Source of the DNA: Bradyrhizobium sp. LTSP885
GTDB taxonomy: Bacteria; Pseudomonadota; Alphaproteobacteria; Rhizobiales; Xanthobacteraceae
Assembly: GCF_000938305.1 (NCBI RefSeq)
Contig: NZ_JYMT01000031.1
Location: 1 to 64,000 of the forward strand
Length of the DNA: 64,000 bases
Reading direction: 5' to 3'
The notes under the pieces are model-generated. The model made no database searches, was not told the DNA's origin, and saw only the letters and a program-made list of their open reading frames with translations. This document shows positions 25,475 to 33,387 of this stretch, one piece after another; positions within the stretch are counted from its first letter, which is position 1, and each line of letters starts with the position of its first letter. The position numbers and the translations under genes are program-made.

Positions 25475-26452
25475 ATGACGGCACTGTCTATCCTCGATCT
25501 CGTCCGCGTCACCCAGGATACCGATGCGCGCGGCGCGCTCGACAACGCCCGCGATCTTGCTGTTCACGCCGAGGCTTGGGGCTATCGCCGCATTTGGGTG
25601 GCGGAGCATCACAATATGGCCGGTATCGCGAGCGCCGCGACGTCGGTTGTGATCGGTCATATCGCAGCAGGAACAAAAACCATCCGTGTCGGCGCCGGCG
25701 GTATCATGCTCCCCAACCATGCCCCCTACGTCATCGCGGAGCAGTTTGGGACGTTGGCGCGTTTGTTTCCAGGTCGCATCGACCTCGGACTGGGCCGCGC
25801 ACCGGGGACCGACCAGCTCACTTTGCGCGCCTTGCGCCGCACGCCCGAAGCCGCCGAGAACTTCCCGCAGGACGTTCTCGAGGTGCAGGCCTTCCTGGCT
25901 CCGGCCGGTCCAAATCAACGCATCCAGGCCGTGCCGGCTGCAGGAACGGAAGTCCCGTTGTGGATTCTCGGATCGAGTCATTTTGGTGCGATGCTGGCGG
26001 CCGAACTCGGGCTCCCCTACGCGTTCGCCTCGCATTTCGCGCCCGACGAGCTCATCCCGGCGTTACAAATCTACCGCAACCGCTTCAAACCGTCCGAGCA
26101 GCTTGACCGCCCCTACACCATGGTCGGGGTCAACATCGTCGCCGCCGGCAGCGATGACGAAGCGCGCAGGCTGGCGACGACGCAGCAGATGTCCTTTGCA
26201 AACATCTTCCGCGGCGCGCGCGGCCTCAGCCAGCCGCCGATCGACGACATCGAAAGCTACTGGTCTTCAGCGGAAAAGGCCCAGGCGATGCGGATGCTGG
26301 CGCGCTCCATCGTCGGCTCGCCCGAGACGGTTCGTTCCGGCATCGATGCACTCGTCGCAGAGACGGGCGCCGACGAACTCATGATCGTGTCCGACGTCTA
26401 CGATCATCCAACTCGGCTGCGATCCTTCGAACTGATCGCCAGCGCTGTTTAG
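25475..26452 (+). CDS. LLM class (luciferase-like) flavin-dependent oxidoreductase
   Basis: 325 residues from ATG 25475, after a GGAG Shine-Dalgarno sequence at 25467-25470. The TIM-barrel family motifs are present: LDLVRVTQDTDARGALDNA near the start, RIWVAEHHNM (about 43-52), IRVGAGGIMLPNHAPYVIAEQFGTLA split over two strands, PGRIDLGLGRAPGTDQ, and near the end ETGADELMIVSDVYDH. This is the bacterial luciferase-like group (MsnO8/YhbW-type) that uses FMNH2 or F420; FMN is expected here. A 223-bp spacer upstream has no gene. Whether it works with the flavin reductase at 12324-12971 is open. It converges on the LysR gene. Confidence 0.9.
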   Translation: MTALSILDLVRVTQDTDARGALDNARDLAVHAEAWGYRRIWVAEHHNMAGIASAATSVVIGHIAAGTKTIRVGAGGIMLPNHAPYVIAEQFGTLARLFPGRIDLGLGRAPGTDQLTLRALRRTPEAAENFPQDVLEVQAFLAPAGPNQRIQAVPAAGTEVPLWILGSSHFGAMLAAELGLPYAFASHFAPDELIPALQIYRNRFKPSEQLDRPYTMVGVNIVAAGSDDEARRLATTQQMSFANIFRGARGLSQPPIDDIESYWSSAEKAQAMRMLARSIVGSPETVRSGIDALVAETGADELMIVSDVYDHPTRLRSFELIASAV

Positions 26453-26457
26453 AGCGC

Positions 26458-26473
26458 CGGCACCTTCCTGCCG
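26458..26473. terminator. Small hairpin in the convergent spacer
   Basis: CGGCA-CCTTCC-TGCCG forms a 5-bp stem with a 6-base loop in the 32-bp gap between the convergent luciferase-like and LysR genes. It has no long T-run and is weak, but its placement fits a bidirectional terminator. Confidence 0.35.
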
Positions 26474-26484
26474 AGCCGTCGTCT

Positions 26485-27405
26485 TCAATCGAACTGGACC
26501 GGCTCCGATCCTGGATAGGCGTGCGAGACAAACTCGCAGAAGGCACGCGCCGCCGCAGAAAGCCGCGACTTGCTTTTCCAGGCAAGGCCAACGTCCATGG
26601 TGTGAACGTCATCATCCAGCACCTTGACGTCGATCCGGTGTCCTTCAAGCGACCAAGGCCGATAGATTACATCGGACAGGATCGTGACACCCATTCCGGT
26701 CGCGACCATGCTGCGAACGGCTTCCACGGACAGGGTACGGAAGGTGACGTTGGGCACGTACGATGTACGCTGCCAGTAGCGCATCGCGGAACGTTCAGCC
26801 TCGTCGACGGTCAGCATCAGATATGGCTCGGCGGCAACATCGGCCAGCGTGACCTTGTCCTTGTGCAACAGCGGGTGATTGGCGCAGGTCCACAGACGCC
26901 GCGGAGACTTCAACAACAAGCGTGAATGAATGCTGCGCCGATCGTGCAGGTTAGAGACCAGCATGATCGCGGCATCGACGCTGCCCTTGACGAGGCTTTG
27001 CTCGATCGCATCGCGCTGAAATTCGTGCAGCCGCACGGTGATGCCGGGAAACGATCGCCAGAAGCGCGACAACAGCGGCGGCAGGAAATAGCCGGCGACC
27101 GTGTAGCTGACCGCGACGTCGACGGTGCCGCCGACCTGGGTTCCCCAGCGATGCGGCCCCCGCGTCGCATCCGACACGCTGGCCTCGATCGCGCGGGCGC
27201 GCTGCAGGAATTCCTGACCGTCGACGGTGAGTGTAACACCGTTGGAATGCCGGTCGAACAGCTTGCGGCCGAGATCGGCTTCGAGCGCCTTGATCGATGC
27301 CGTGACGGCCGACTGCGTCACATTGAGCCCAGCCGCAGCCGCCGAAACCCTTCCGGATTCCGCGGTAGCAATGAAATGCCGAACCTGACGGAAAGTCAGA
27401 GCCAT
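26485..27405 (-). CDS. LysR-family transcriptional regulator of the adjacent ABC transporter operon
   Basis: 306 residues from ATG 27405 (a TTG one codon earlier is possible). The N-terminal helix-turn-helix is FRQVRHFIATAESGRVSAAA, then GLNVTQSAVTASIKALEADLG. The effector domain follows (VDVAVSYTVAGYFLPPLL, GSVDAAIMLV near 155, VATGMGVTILSDVIYRPW). It resembles CbpA/NAC-type LysR proteins with a long effector domain. It is divergent from the Liv-type ATPase gene with a 97-bp spacer containing TACAAT at 27443-27448 and no good -35, the usual picture for a LysR-activated promoter. The inducer is unknown, probably the transported aromatic. Confidence 0.92.
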   Translation of the reverse strand: MALTFRQVRHFIATAESGRVSAAAAGLNVTQSAVTASIKALEADLGRKLFDRHSNGVTLTVDGQEFLQRARAIEASVSDATRGPHRWGTQVGGTVDVAVSYTVAGYFLPPLLSRFWRSFPGITVRLHEFQRDAIEQSLVKGSVDAAIMLVSNLHDRRSIHSRLLLKSPRRLWTCANHPLLHKDKVTLADVAAEPYLMLTVDEAERSAMRYWQRTSYVPNVTFRTLSVEAVRSMVATGMGVTILSDVIYRPWSLEGHRIDVKVLDDDVHTMDVGLAWKSKSRLSAAARAFCEFVSHAYPGSEPVQFD

Positions 27406-27442
27406 CAATTTTTCCGATATCAGCGACTAGTTTTTCGAGTTT

Positions 27443-27448
27443 TACAAT
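27443..27448 (+). promoter_or_regulatory. -10-like hexamer for the Liv-type transporter operon
   Basis: TACAAT sits 55 bp before ATG 27503 in the LysR/ABC divergent spacer. The expected -35 position has no consensus match, consistent with dependence on an activator such as the divergent LysR protein. Confidence 0.35.
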
Positions 27449-27502
27449 CCCCCTCTGCGACGCGAAAATCAATCGTTGGTTCACGCGGGAGACGGCACCT
27501 CG

Positions 27503-28276
27503 ATGACTTCCCAGGGCTTGGAGTTGGTCGCGCGCGACGTCAGCGTCCAATTCGAGGGTCTGAAAGCGCTGTCGGACGTGACCCTTGCTGTCCCGCGCGG
27601 CCGCATCACCGGATTGATCGGGCCCAATGGCGCGGGAAAAACCACACTTATCAACGTCCTGACCGGATTCCAGCCGGTCGGCACGGGAACGGTCGAACTG
27701 GAAGGTAACGCGATCGGCGGCATCGCCCCACACAAGCTGCGGCGGATGGGCGTCGCGCGCACGTTTCAATCGGGACGACTGTTCCGCGATCTTCCTGTGA
27801 TCGACAACCTTGAGGTGACGGGCGTCGGCCTTGGCCAAAGCCGGCGCGACGCGATCACGGAAGCAAGGCAAGTATTGGCCTGGCTCGGCATTTCGCCGCT
27901 CGCGGCCACGATTGCAGGCGCCCTGCCCTATACCGACGAACGCCGCGTCGCCATCGGCCGCGCCATCATGTGCACGCCGCGCTATCTGCTGCTCGACGAA
28001 CCCGCAGCCGGCATGTCCGAGCACGAAAGCCATGATCTGGCCGTCATCATCAAGCGGATCGCCGGCGAACTCGGCGTCGGCGTCCTCCTGATCGAGCACA
28101 ATATCGGGCTTGTGCTCGAATTGTGCGAACGCATCTTCGTGCTCGATTCCGGCGAGATCATCGAGGTCGGCGCGCCCGACCAGATCCGCCGCAGCGACGC
28201 GGTCCGCCATGCCTATATGGGCACACAACGGGATGAGATCATCCCGGCGCTCGCGGAACAGGCCGCGGCGTCATGA
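27503..28276 (+). CDS. Branched-chain-amino-acid-type ABC transporter ATP-binding protein (LivG-like)
   Basis: 257 residues from ATG 27503; the frame is open back to TTG 27476 but that has no better support. The ATPase motifs are Walker A GPNGAGKTTLIN (about 41-52), the LivG-specific stretch RRMGVARTFQSGRLFRDL, and Walker B YLLLDEPAAGMS. The ABC signature is altered: the region just before the Walker B reads LPYTDERRVAIGRAI rather than the usual LSYGxQRxxEIARAL. It is the first of five genes of a complete importer. Substrate class by family is branched-chain amino acids, amides or aromatic acids; by location the aromatic/indole compound degraded upstream is likely. Confidence 0.9.
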   Translation: MTSQGLELVARDVSVQFEGLKALSDVTLAVPRGRITGLIGPNGAGKTTLINVLTGFQPVGTGTVELEGNAIGGIAPHKLRRMGVARTFQSGRLFRDLPVIDNLEVTGVGLGQSRRDAITEARQVLAWLGISPLAATIAGALPYTDERRVAIGRAIMCTPRYLLLDEPAAGMSEHESHDLAVIIKRIAGELGVGVLLIEHNIGLVLELCERIFVLDSGEIIEVGAPDQIRRSDAVRHAYMGTQRDEIIPALAEQAAAS

Positions 28277-28995
28277 CGTTGCTTGATGTCGACGACATCA
28301 CCGTGCGTTATGGGCGCCTCACCGCCTTGCGCGGCGTCACGATAACAATTGCCGAAGGCGAGATCCTGTTCGTGACCGGCCCCAACGGTGCCGGGAAGTC
28401 GACCCTGCTCAACGCCATCGCCGGCGTCGTTCCAACTGCAACGGGCACCATCACGCTGGACGGCACAAGAGTGACCGGCGCCGCACCGGAGGAGATTGCG
28501 CGGCGCGGATTTTCGCTGGTGCCCGAAGGGCGCAACGTGTTCGGCGGCCTGACCGTCGAGGAGAATCTGAGGGTCGGCACCGGCATGCGTGCCGACCGGA
28601 AAAAGATCACCGACGATCTCGAGTCGGTCTACCAGGACTTCCCGATGCTGGCGGAGCGCCGCCACACCACCGCCGGCATGCTGTCCGGCGGGCAGCAGCA
28701 GATGCTGGTGATCGGCCGCGCACTGATGGCCGCTCCGCGCCTCATGGCGATCGACGAGCCCTCGCTCGGCCTTGCGCCCAAGATCATCGACCAGGTCTAC
28801 GAGATCCTGATGCGGCTGCGATCGCAGCGCAAGCTCACCCTCCTGATCGTCGAGCAAAGCTCGGCGCGCGCCATGATGACCGGCGGACGGATGATCCTGA
28901 TCCGCGGCGGCCGCATCGTGCTGGAGGGAGACGCCGCAGACATGGTCAAGGACGAACGGCTGAAACAGGCCTATTTCGGCTTTGGGGACCATTAG
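28273..28995 (+). CDS. Branched-chain-amino-acid-type ABC transporter ATP-binding protein (LivF-like)
   Basis: 240 residues, start overlapping the LivG-like stop by four bases. Walker A is GPNGAGKSTLLN (about 37-48), RRGFSLVPEGRNVFGGLTV is the typical LivF Q-loop region, the signature is LSGGQQQMLVIGRALM, and Walker B is LMAIDEPSLGLAPK. It forms the ATPase heterodimer with the LivG-like protein at the cytoplasmic face of the permease. All motifs are intact and the length is normal. Confidence 0.93.
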   Translation: MTLLDVDDITVRYGRLTALRGVTITIAEGEILFVTGPNGAGKSTLLNAIAGVVPTATGTITLDGTRVTGAAPEEIARRGFSLVPEGRNVFGGLTVEENLRVGTGMRADRKKITDDLESVYQDFPMLAERRHTTAGMLSGGQQQMLVIGRALMAAPRLMAIDEPSLGLAPKIIDQVYEILMRLRSQRKLTLLIVEQSSARAMMTGGRMILIRGGRIVLEGDAADMVKDERLKQAYFGFGDH

Positions 28996-28998
28996 ACG

Positions 28999-29913
28999 AT
29001 GACCGCCGTCCTGCAAATCGTCTTCGACGCGTTGAGCCTGGGTAGTCTTTATGCACTTGGCGCGCTCGGTATCGCGGCAGTCTTCGGCGTCATGCGCCTG
29101 GTGAATTTCGCGCATGGCGACTTCATTGCCTTCTGCGTGTTCGCGATGCTGTTACCGTCGGTCGATGCCACGGCAATCGTGTTCGCCGGCCAGCTGCCGT
29201 TCTATCTGCTGATTCCGCTGCTGCTGCTCGTGGGCGCCGGCCTGTCGATGTTGTCGGAGGTGATCGTCTTCCGCCGCTTCCGCAACGCCAACCCGGCGAC
29301 CATGATGATCGCATCCTTCGCGCTCGGCTTCGTGATCCGGCACTTGCTGCTGTTGCTCTATTCGAGCCGCCCGAAGTCGATCACGCTGTGGCCCAGCCTT
29401 GGCCTGCCGGTGGAGTTTCTCGGTGCCCACATTCCGATGCTGCAGGTTGTCACCATCATCATCACGCTGGTGGTGCTGGCCGTGCTGGTGCTGTTCCTGA
29501 AGCACACGCGCTATGGCCTGGAGATGCGCGCCGCCGCCGAGAATTTCACCATGGCCCGCATGCTCGGGGTCCGCGCCAATGGCGTCATTCTGCTCGCGTT
29601 TGCCATCAGCGGCATGCTGGCGGCGGCGATCGGCCTGATCCTCGCCACCAACTCCGGCACCGCCGATATCGGCATGGGCGCCAATGTCATGCTGATTGCC
29701 TTCATTGCAACCGTAATCGGTGGGCTCGGCAGCGTGCCCGGCGCAGTTGCCGCGGGCTTCCTGATCGGCGCCGCAAGCGTCGTGTTTCAGGCCACCCTGC
29801 CGCATGACGCCCGCGTGTTCCGCGATGCCTTCGTTTATGGCGCGGTGATCGTGGTCCTGCTGGTGCGCCCGCAGGGCCTGTTTGCCCCCAAATCCGCCAA
29901 GCAGAGAGTCTGA
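28999..29913 (+). CDS. Branched-chain-amino-acid-type ABC transporter permease (LivH-like)
   Basis: 304 residues, three bases after the LivF-like gene. It is strongly hydrophobic with about eight membrane segments. The LivH hallmark GSLYALGALGIAAVFGVMRL occurs near residue 14, followed by NFAHGDFIAF, and the coupling-helix region contains GLEMRAAAENFTMARMLGV (about 172-190). FIATVIGGLGSVPGAVAAGF near 235 is also typical. It forms the membrane channel with the LivM-like protein. Confidence 0.93.
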   Translation: MTAVLQIVFDALSLGSLYALGALGIAAVFGVMRLVNFAHGDFIAFCVFAMLLPSVDATAIVFAGQLPFYLLIPLLLLVGAGLSMLSEVIVFRRFRNANPATMMIASFALGFVIRHLLLLLYSSRPKSITLWPSLGLPVEFLGAHIPMLQVVTIIITLVVLAVLVLFLKHTRYGLEMRAAAENFTMARMLGVRANGVILLAFAISGMLAAAIGLILATNSGTADIGMGANVMLIAFIATVIGGLGSVPGAVAAGFLIGAASVVFQATLPHDARVFRDAFVYGAVIVVLLVRPQGLFAPKSAKQRV

Positions 29914-29916
29914 TTG

Positions 29917-30993
29917 ATGTCGCGTCCGCCATCCGTCATCCGGCAAACGATCGTCACCCCGATCATACTGATCGTGGTGCTGCTCGCGATGGCGGCGTTG
30001 TCCTATCAATTCGGCAGCCGGGCCTTCAACCGCACCGCCATCGAGATGTTCATCAACATCATGGTGGTGGTCGGGCTCTACGCCTTCGTCGGCAATTCGG
30101 GGCTGCTGTCGTTCGGGCATATCAGCTTCATGTGCCTTGGAGCCTACATGACGGCATGGTTGACCATTCCGCCAGTGATGAAGTCGATCACGCTCAAGGG
30201 ATTGCCGGCGTGGCTGCTGCACACACAATTGCCGATGTGGGTTGCCACACCGATCTCGGGCGTGTTCGCAGCGCTGTTTGCGCTGATCGTCGGGCGCATC
30301 ATCATGCGGTTATCAGGGATTGCCGCCTCGATCGCCACGTTCGGCCTGCTCGGCGTCGTCAACAATGTCTATTCGAACTGGGATTCCGTCACCGGTGGGC
30401 AAGGCTCGATCGTCGGAATTCCCCCCACCATGAACGTCTGGATCGGATGGCTGGGCGCCGCGGTCGCCATCGTGACGGCCTATCTCTATTCGATCTCCCG
30501 CTCGGGACTTGCACTGCGTGCCGCGCGCGACGAGGAGGTGGCCGCCAGAGCCTCCGGCGTCGATATCGTGAGGGAGCGGCTGGTCGCCTTTGTCGTCAGC
30601 GCGTTCATCATCGGTCTGGCGGGCGCGTTCTACGCGCACTTCCTGAGCATCGTCAATCCAGGCTCATTCTACCTGCGCACCACCTTCATTACCCTGTCGA
30701 TGCTGGTGGTCGGCGGCATGTACAGCCTTAGCGGCGCGGTTGCCGGCGTGGTCGCGATATCGGTGCTGATCGAGCTGTTTCGCGATCTCGAAAAAGGCGT
30801 CAGCGTCGGCGGTTTGACCGTGGGACTACCGAACGGCGCCCAGGAAATCGCGATCGGCATCATCACGATCGTCATCCTGATTTACCTGCCGAGCGGCCTC
30901 ACCCGCAACCGGGAATTCTCGTGGCGGAACTGGCCGCTTCAGCGGCGGCGTCTCGTACCGCCCGTGCAGACGGCGCTAAAGGAAACCAACTGA
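29917..30993 (+). CDS. Branched-chain-amino-acid-type ABC transporter permease (LivM-like)
   Basis: 358 residues from ATG 29917, three bases after the LivH-like stop (a TTG one codon earlier is possible). Nine to ten hydrophobic segments are seen. LivM landmarks include VGLYAFVGNSGLLSFGHISF near residues 45-64, SGLALRAARDEEVAARASGV (coupling helix, about 190-209) and LIYLPSGLTRNREFSWRNW near the end. It completes the membrane domain; the binding protein is encoded 29 bp downstream. Confidence 0.93.
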   Translation: MSRPPSVIRQTIVTPIILIVVLLAMAALSYQFGSRAFNRTAIEMFINIMVVVGLYAFVGNSGLLSFGHISFMCLGAYMTAWLTIPPVMKSITLKGLPAWLLHTQLPMWVATPISGVFAALFALIVGRIIMRLSGIAASIATFGLLGVVNNVYSNWDSVTGGQGSIVGIPPTMNVWIGWLGAAVAIVTAYLYSISRSGLALRAARDEEVAARASGVDIVRERLVAFVVSAFIIGLAGAFYAHFLSIVNPGSFYLRTTFITLSMLVVGGMYSLSGAVAGVVAISVLIELFRDLEKGVSVGGLTVGLPNGAQEIAIGIITIVILIYLPSGLTRNREFSWRNWPLQRRRLVPPVQTALKETN

Positions 30994-31022
30994 ACTACCG
31001 TGCATCATTGGAGGAGTGGACA

Positions 31023-32225
31023 ATGCGTTTCGATAGAATACGTTTCGATAGAATACTTGGGATACTGGCCGGCGCCGCCACGCTTTGGTTCGCGCCAGCC
31101 CACGCCGCCGACGAGATCGTCGTCGGATTCGCCACCGCCGCATCCGGCTTCATGCAGGCCTATGACAAGCCTGCCCAGGATGCCGCGTTGATCCGCATCG
31201 ACGAGATCAACAAGGCTGGCGGCTTGCTGGGCAAGAAGATCAAGCCGGTGTTCGCGGACACCAAGACCGATCAGGCCGAAGGCGCCAAGGCCGGGCTTGC
31301 GGTGCTCGACCAGGGCGCCGAACTCGTCATCGTTTCCTGCGACTACGATTTTGGCGCGCCCGCGGCGCTACAGGCGCAGGCGGCCGGCAAGGTTTCGTTC
31401 TTCCTGTGTGCCGAATCGATCAAGGCCGGCATCCCCGGTGTCGGCCCCTCCTCGTTCTCAGCCTCGGTGCTCGCGGCCGTGCAGGGCGCGACGATGTCGG
31501 AATGGGCCTACAACAAGAAGAACGCCCGCACCTTCTACCGGCTGCTCGACAGCTGGACCGTCTACAACAAGGGCATCTGCGACGGCTTCGACTGGCAAAT
31601 GCCGCATCTGAAGGACGCCAAGCTCGTCGGCAGCGACACCTTCAAGAACGACGACGCCTCGATCGCGTCCCAGATCACGCGCATCAAGAGCCTGCCCAAG
31701 GAACCCGACGCCATCATGCTCTGCACGATGATGCCGGGCGCAGTCTCCGCCATCAAGCAGATCCGCGCCGCCGGCATCAAGTCGATGATCCTCAACGGCT
31801 CGGGCGTCGACGGCAGCTACTGGCTGAACGCCGTGCCTGATCTGTCGAACTTCTACGTTCCGGTGCAAGGCTCGGTCTACGGCGACGATCCGAATCCGAA
31901 GGTCAACGAATTCAACAAGAAGTACAAGGACGTGACCGGCGGCGATCCGTCCAGCCAATACGTCTATCCCGGCTACGTCCTGATCGACGTCTGGGCCAAG
32001 GCAGTCGAACGCGCCAAGACGACGGACGCCGCAGGCGTCGTGGCCGAGCTCGAGAAGATGAACAACGAGCCCACGCTGTTCGGACCGCGCACCTTCACCA
32101 AGGACCTCCACCACCAGAACCAGGGCCGCTACCTGATCGTCGACACCGAGGCCGGCAAGCCGAAGGTGGTCGACCAGTGGACAATCTCGGAAAAGATCCC
32201 GGTCGACTACCTGGTCTCCAAGTGA
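31023..32225 (+). CDS. Periplasmic substrate-binding protein of the Liv-type importer
   Basis: 400 residues from ATG 31023 with GGAGGAG upstream at 31011-31017; the longer open frame overlaps the permease gene. A signal peptide (hydrophobic ILGILAGAATLWF, cleavage likely after AHA at 28) precedes the mature start ADEIVVGFATA. The type-1 periplasmic fold is indicated by LIRIDEINKAGGLLGKKIKP and by FADTKTDQAEGAKAGLAVLD. ABC/urea-amide-type binding proteins of this length feed LivHMGF transporters. The signal peptide contains an exact 15-bp tandem duplication (31026-31055), giving RFDRIRFDRI. Confidence 0.93.
   Translation: MRFDRIRFDRILGILAGAATLWFAPAHAADEIVVGFATAASGFMQAYDKPAQDAALIRIDEINKAGGLLGKKIKPVFADTKTDQAEGAKAGLAVLDQGAELVIVSCDYDFGAPAALQAQAAGKVSFFLCAESIKAGIPGVGPSSFSASVLAAVQGATMSEWAYNKKNARTFYRLLDSWTVYNKGICDGFDWQMPHLKDAKLVGSDTFKNDDASIASQITRIKSLPKEPDAIMLCTMMPGAVSAIKQIRAAGIKSMILNGSGVDGSYWLNAVPDLSNFYVPVQGSVYGDDPNPKVNEFNKKYKDVTGGDPSSQYVYPGYVLIDVWAKAVERAKTTDAAGVVAELEKMNNEPTLFGPRTFTKDLHHQNQGRYLIVDTEAGKPKVVDQWTISEKIPVDYLVSK
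31026..31055 (+). repeat. Exact 15-bp tandem duplication inside the signal-peptide coding region
   Basis: CGTTTCGATAGAATA occurs twice in a row (31026-31040, 31041-31055), in frame, encoding RFDRI twice in the positively charged n-region. An exact copy of this length directly after the start codon points to a recent slippage duplication; it adds two net positive charges or so to the signal peptide. Confidence 0.85.
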
Positions 32226-32262
32226 ACTCTCAAAGTGAGTTCTCAAAGTAAGCGCTCAAAGT
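32216..32262 (+). repeat. Four 13-bp-phased repeats spanning the binding-protein stop codon
   Basis: CTCCAAGT at 32216, then CTCAAAGT at 32229, 32242 and 32255, each starting exactly 13 bp after the last and each followed by (G/A)A. The first unit encodes the last residues and stop of the binding protein; the rest lie in the 3' untranslated region. The 13-bp phase excludes a coding tandem repeat and suggests slippage or a repeated protein/RNA binding site. Confidence 0.75.
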
Positions 32263-32281
32263 AAACTCGCCATGCGCCGTT

Positions 32282-32305
32282 CGCGGATGCCTCGTCGCAT
32301 CCGCG
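32282..32305 (+). terminator. Hairpin after the binding-protein gene
   Basis: CGCGGATGC-CTCGTC-GCATCCGCG is a perfect 9-bp stem with a 6-base loop, 57 bp after the binding-protein stop. It lacks a T-run, so it may be a partial terminator or a 3' stabiliser that boosts the abundant binding-protein message relative to downstream genes. Confidence 0.6.
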
Positions 32306-32369
32306 GGCGGCCCGGCTCCCTCGGATCACACAACAACCCGCAAGAACGACAACGGGAGGATAATGAGAG

Positions 32370-33098
32370 ATGGTGGTTATCAACTGCGACATGGGCGAAG
32401 CCTACGGCCTCTACAAAATGGGCGATGACAAGGCTCTGATGCCCCACATCGACGTCGCCAACGTCGCCTGCGGATTCCACGCCTCCGACTTCAATCACAT
32501 GCGCAAGACCGTGCAACTGGCGAGGCAGCATGGCGTCAAGGTCGGCGCCCACCCATCGCTGCCGGACCACCAGGGCTTTGGGCGCAGGGAGATGAAGATC
32601 GACCGCGAGGAGCTGGCCAACTGCCTGCTGTACCAGATCGGCGCGCTGAAGGCGTTCCTGGACGCCGAAGGCATGACGCTCAACCATATCAAGCCACACG
32701 GCGCGCTGTACGGCATGGCGTCGCGGAACGAGGACATCGCGGAGGCGGTCGCCGATGCGGCCGACGTCTACAAGGTGCCGCTGCTCGGCATGAAGGGCAC
32801 GCTGCATCAAAAAGTCTACGAACGCCGCGGCCACACCTTCGTCGCCGAATACTATGCCGATCTCGACTATAACGCCGACGGCAGCCTTATCATCACGCGT
32901 GAACATGACGCCAAGGATCCTGTCGATGCGGCCTCGCGCTGCACCCGCGCGGTGAACGAGGGCAAGACGCGTACGGTGGCCGGCAATGACATCGTCGTCG
33001 GGGCCGATTCCATCTGTATCCATTCCGACACGCCCAATGCCGTCGCCATTGCGCAGGCGGTTCGCGAAGCGGTCCGTCCCTATCTGACGGCACCTTGA
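32370..33098 (+). CDS. pxpA: LamB/YcsF family protein, 5-oxoprolinase subunit A type
   Basis: 242 residues from ATG 32370, with GGGAGG at 32354-32359. The sequence is a full-length PxpA/YcsF: INCDMGEAYG at the N-terminus, VANVACGFHASD (about 30-41), KVGAHPSLPDHQGFGRREM, NHIKPHGALYGMAS and ERRGHTFVAEYYADLDYN. PxpA works with PxpB and PxpC in ATP-dependent hydrolysis of 5-oxoproline. Here it is separated from PxpB/C by a biotin carrier and a biotin carboxylase, an arrangement that suggests a biotin-dependent variant acting on another lactam or amide. It starts the operon that runs to 36676. Confidence 0.92.
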   Translation: MVVINCDMGEAYGLYKMGDDKALMPHIDVANVACGFHASDFNHMRKTVQLARQHGVKVGAHPSLPDHQGFGRREMKIDREELANCLLYQIGALKAFLDAEGMTLNHIKPHGALYGMASRNEDIAEAVADAADVYKVPLLGMKGTLHQKVYERRGHTFVAEYYADLDYNADGSLIITREHDAKDPVDAASRCTRAVNEGKTRTVAGNDIVVGADSICIHSDTPNAVAIAQAVREAVRPYLTAP

Positions 33099-33143
33099 CG
33101 CATCGCGCAGCGACGGTCGAAACGAACACACGAGGAGCAGTCC

Positions 33144-33386
33144 ATGGCCACCCAGCAGATATTCTCGCCGCTACCCGGCATCTTCTATCGCAAGCCAGCC
33201 CCCGACAAGCCGGACTACAAATCCGATGGCGACATCATCACGGAAGACGACACGATCGGTCTCATCGAGGTGATGAAATCATTCAACGAGGTAAAGGCCG
33301 GTGCAGCGGGCAAGATCGCGCGTTTCCTGGTGGAGAATGAGGAAGCCGTAATGGCCGGCCAGCCCATCGCCGAGATCGACGTTTGA
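33144..33386 (+). CDS. Small biotin carboxyl carrier protein (stand-alone biotinyl domain)
   Basis: 80 residues, just one biotinyl/lipoyl domain, from ATG 33144 after GAGGAG. PLPGIFYRKPAP opens the fold and the biotinylation hairpin is EVMKSFNEV with Lys45. The motif differs from the AMKM of classical AccB but keeps the Met-Lys pair; the VMKSF form suits the small carriers of the PxpA-AccC cluster. It lacks the Ala/Pro linker and thumb of E. coli AccB (about 156 residues). It lies one base before the biotin carboxylase gene, so the two surely work together. Confidence 0.9.
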   Translation: MATQQIFSPLPGIFYRKPAPDKPDYKSDGDIITEDDTIGLIEVMKSFNEVKAGAAGKIARFLVENEEAVMAGQPIAEIDV

Positions 33387-33387
33387 G

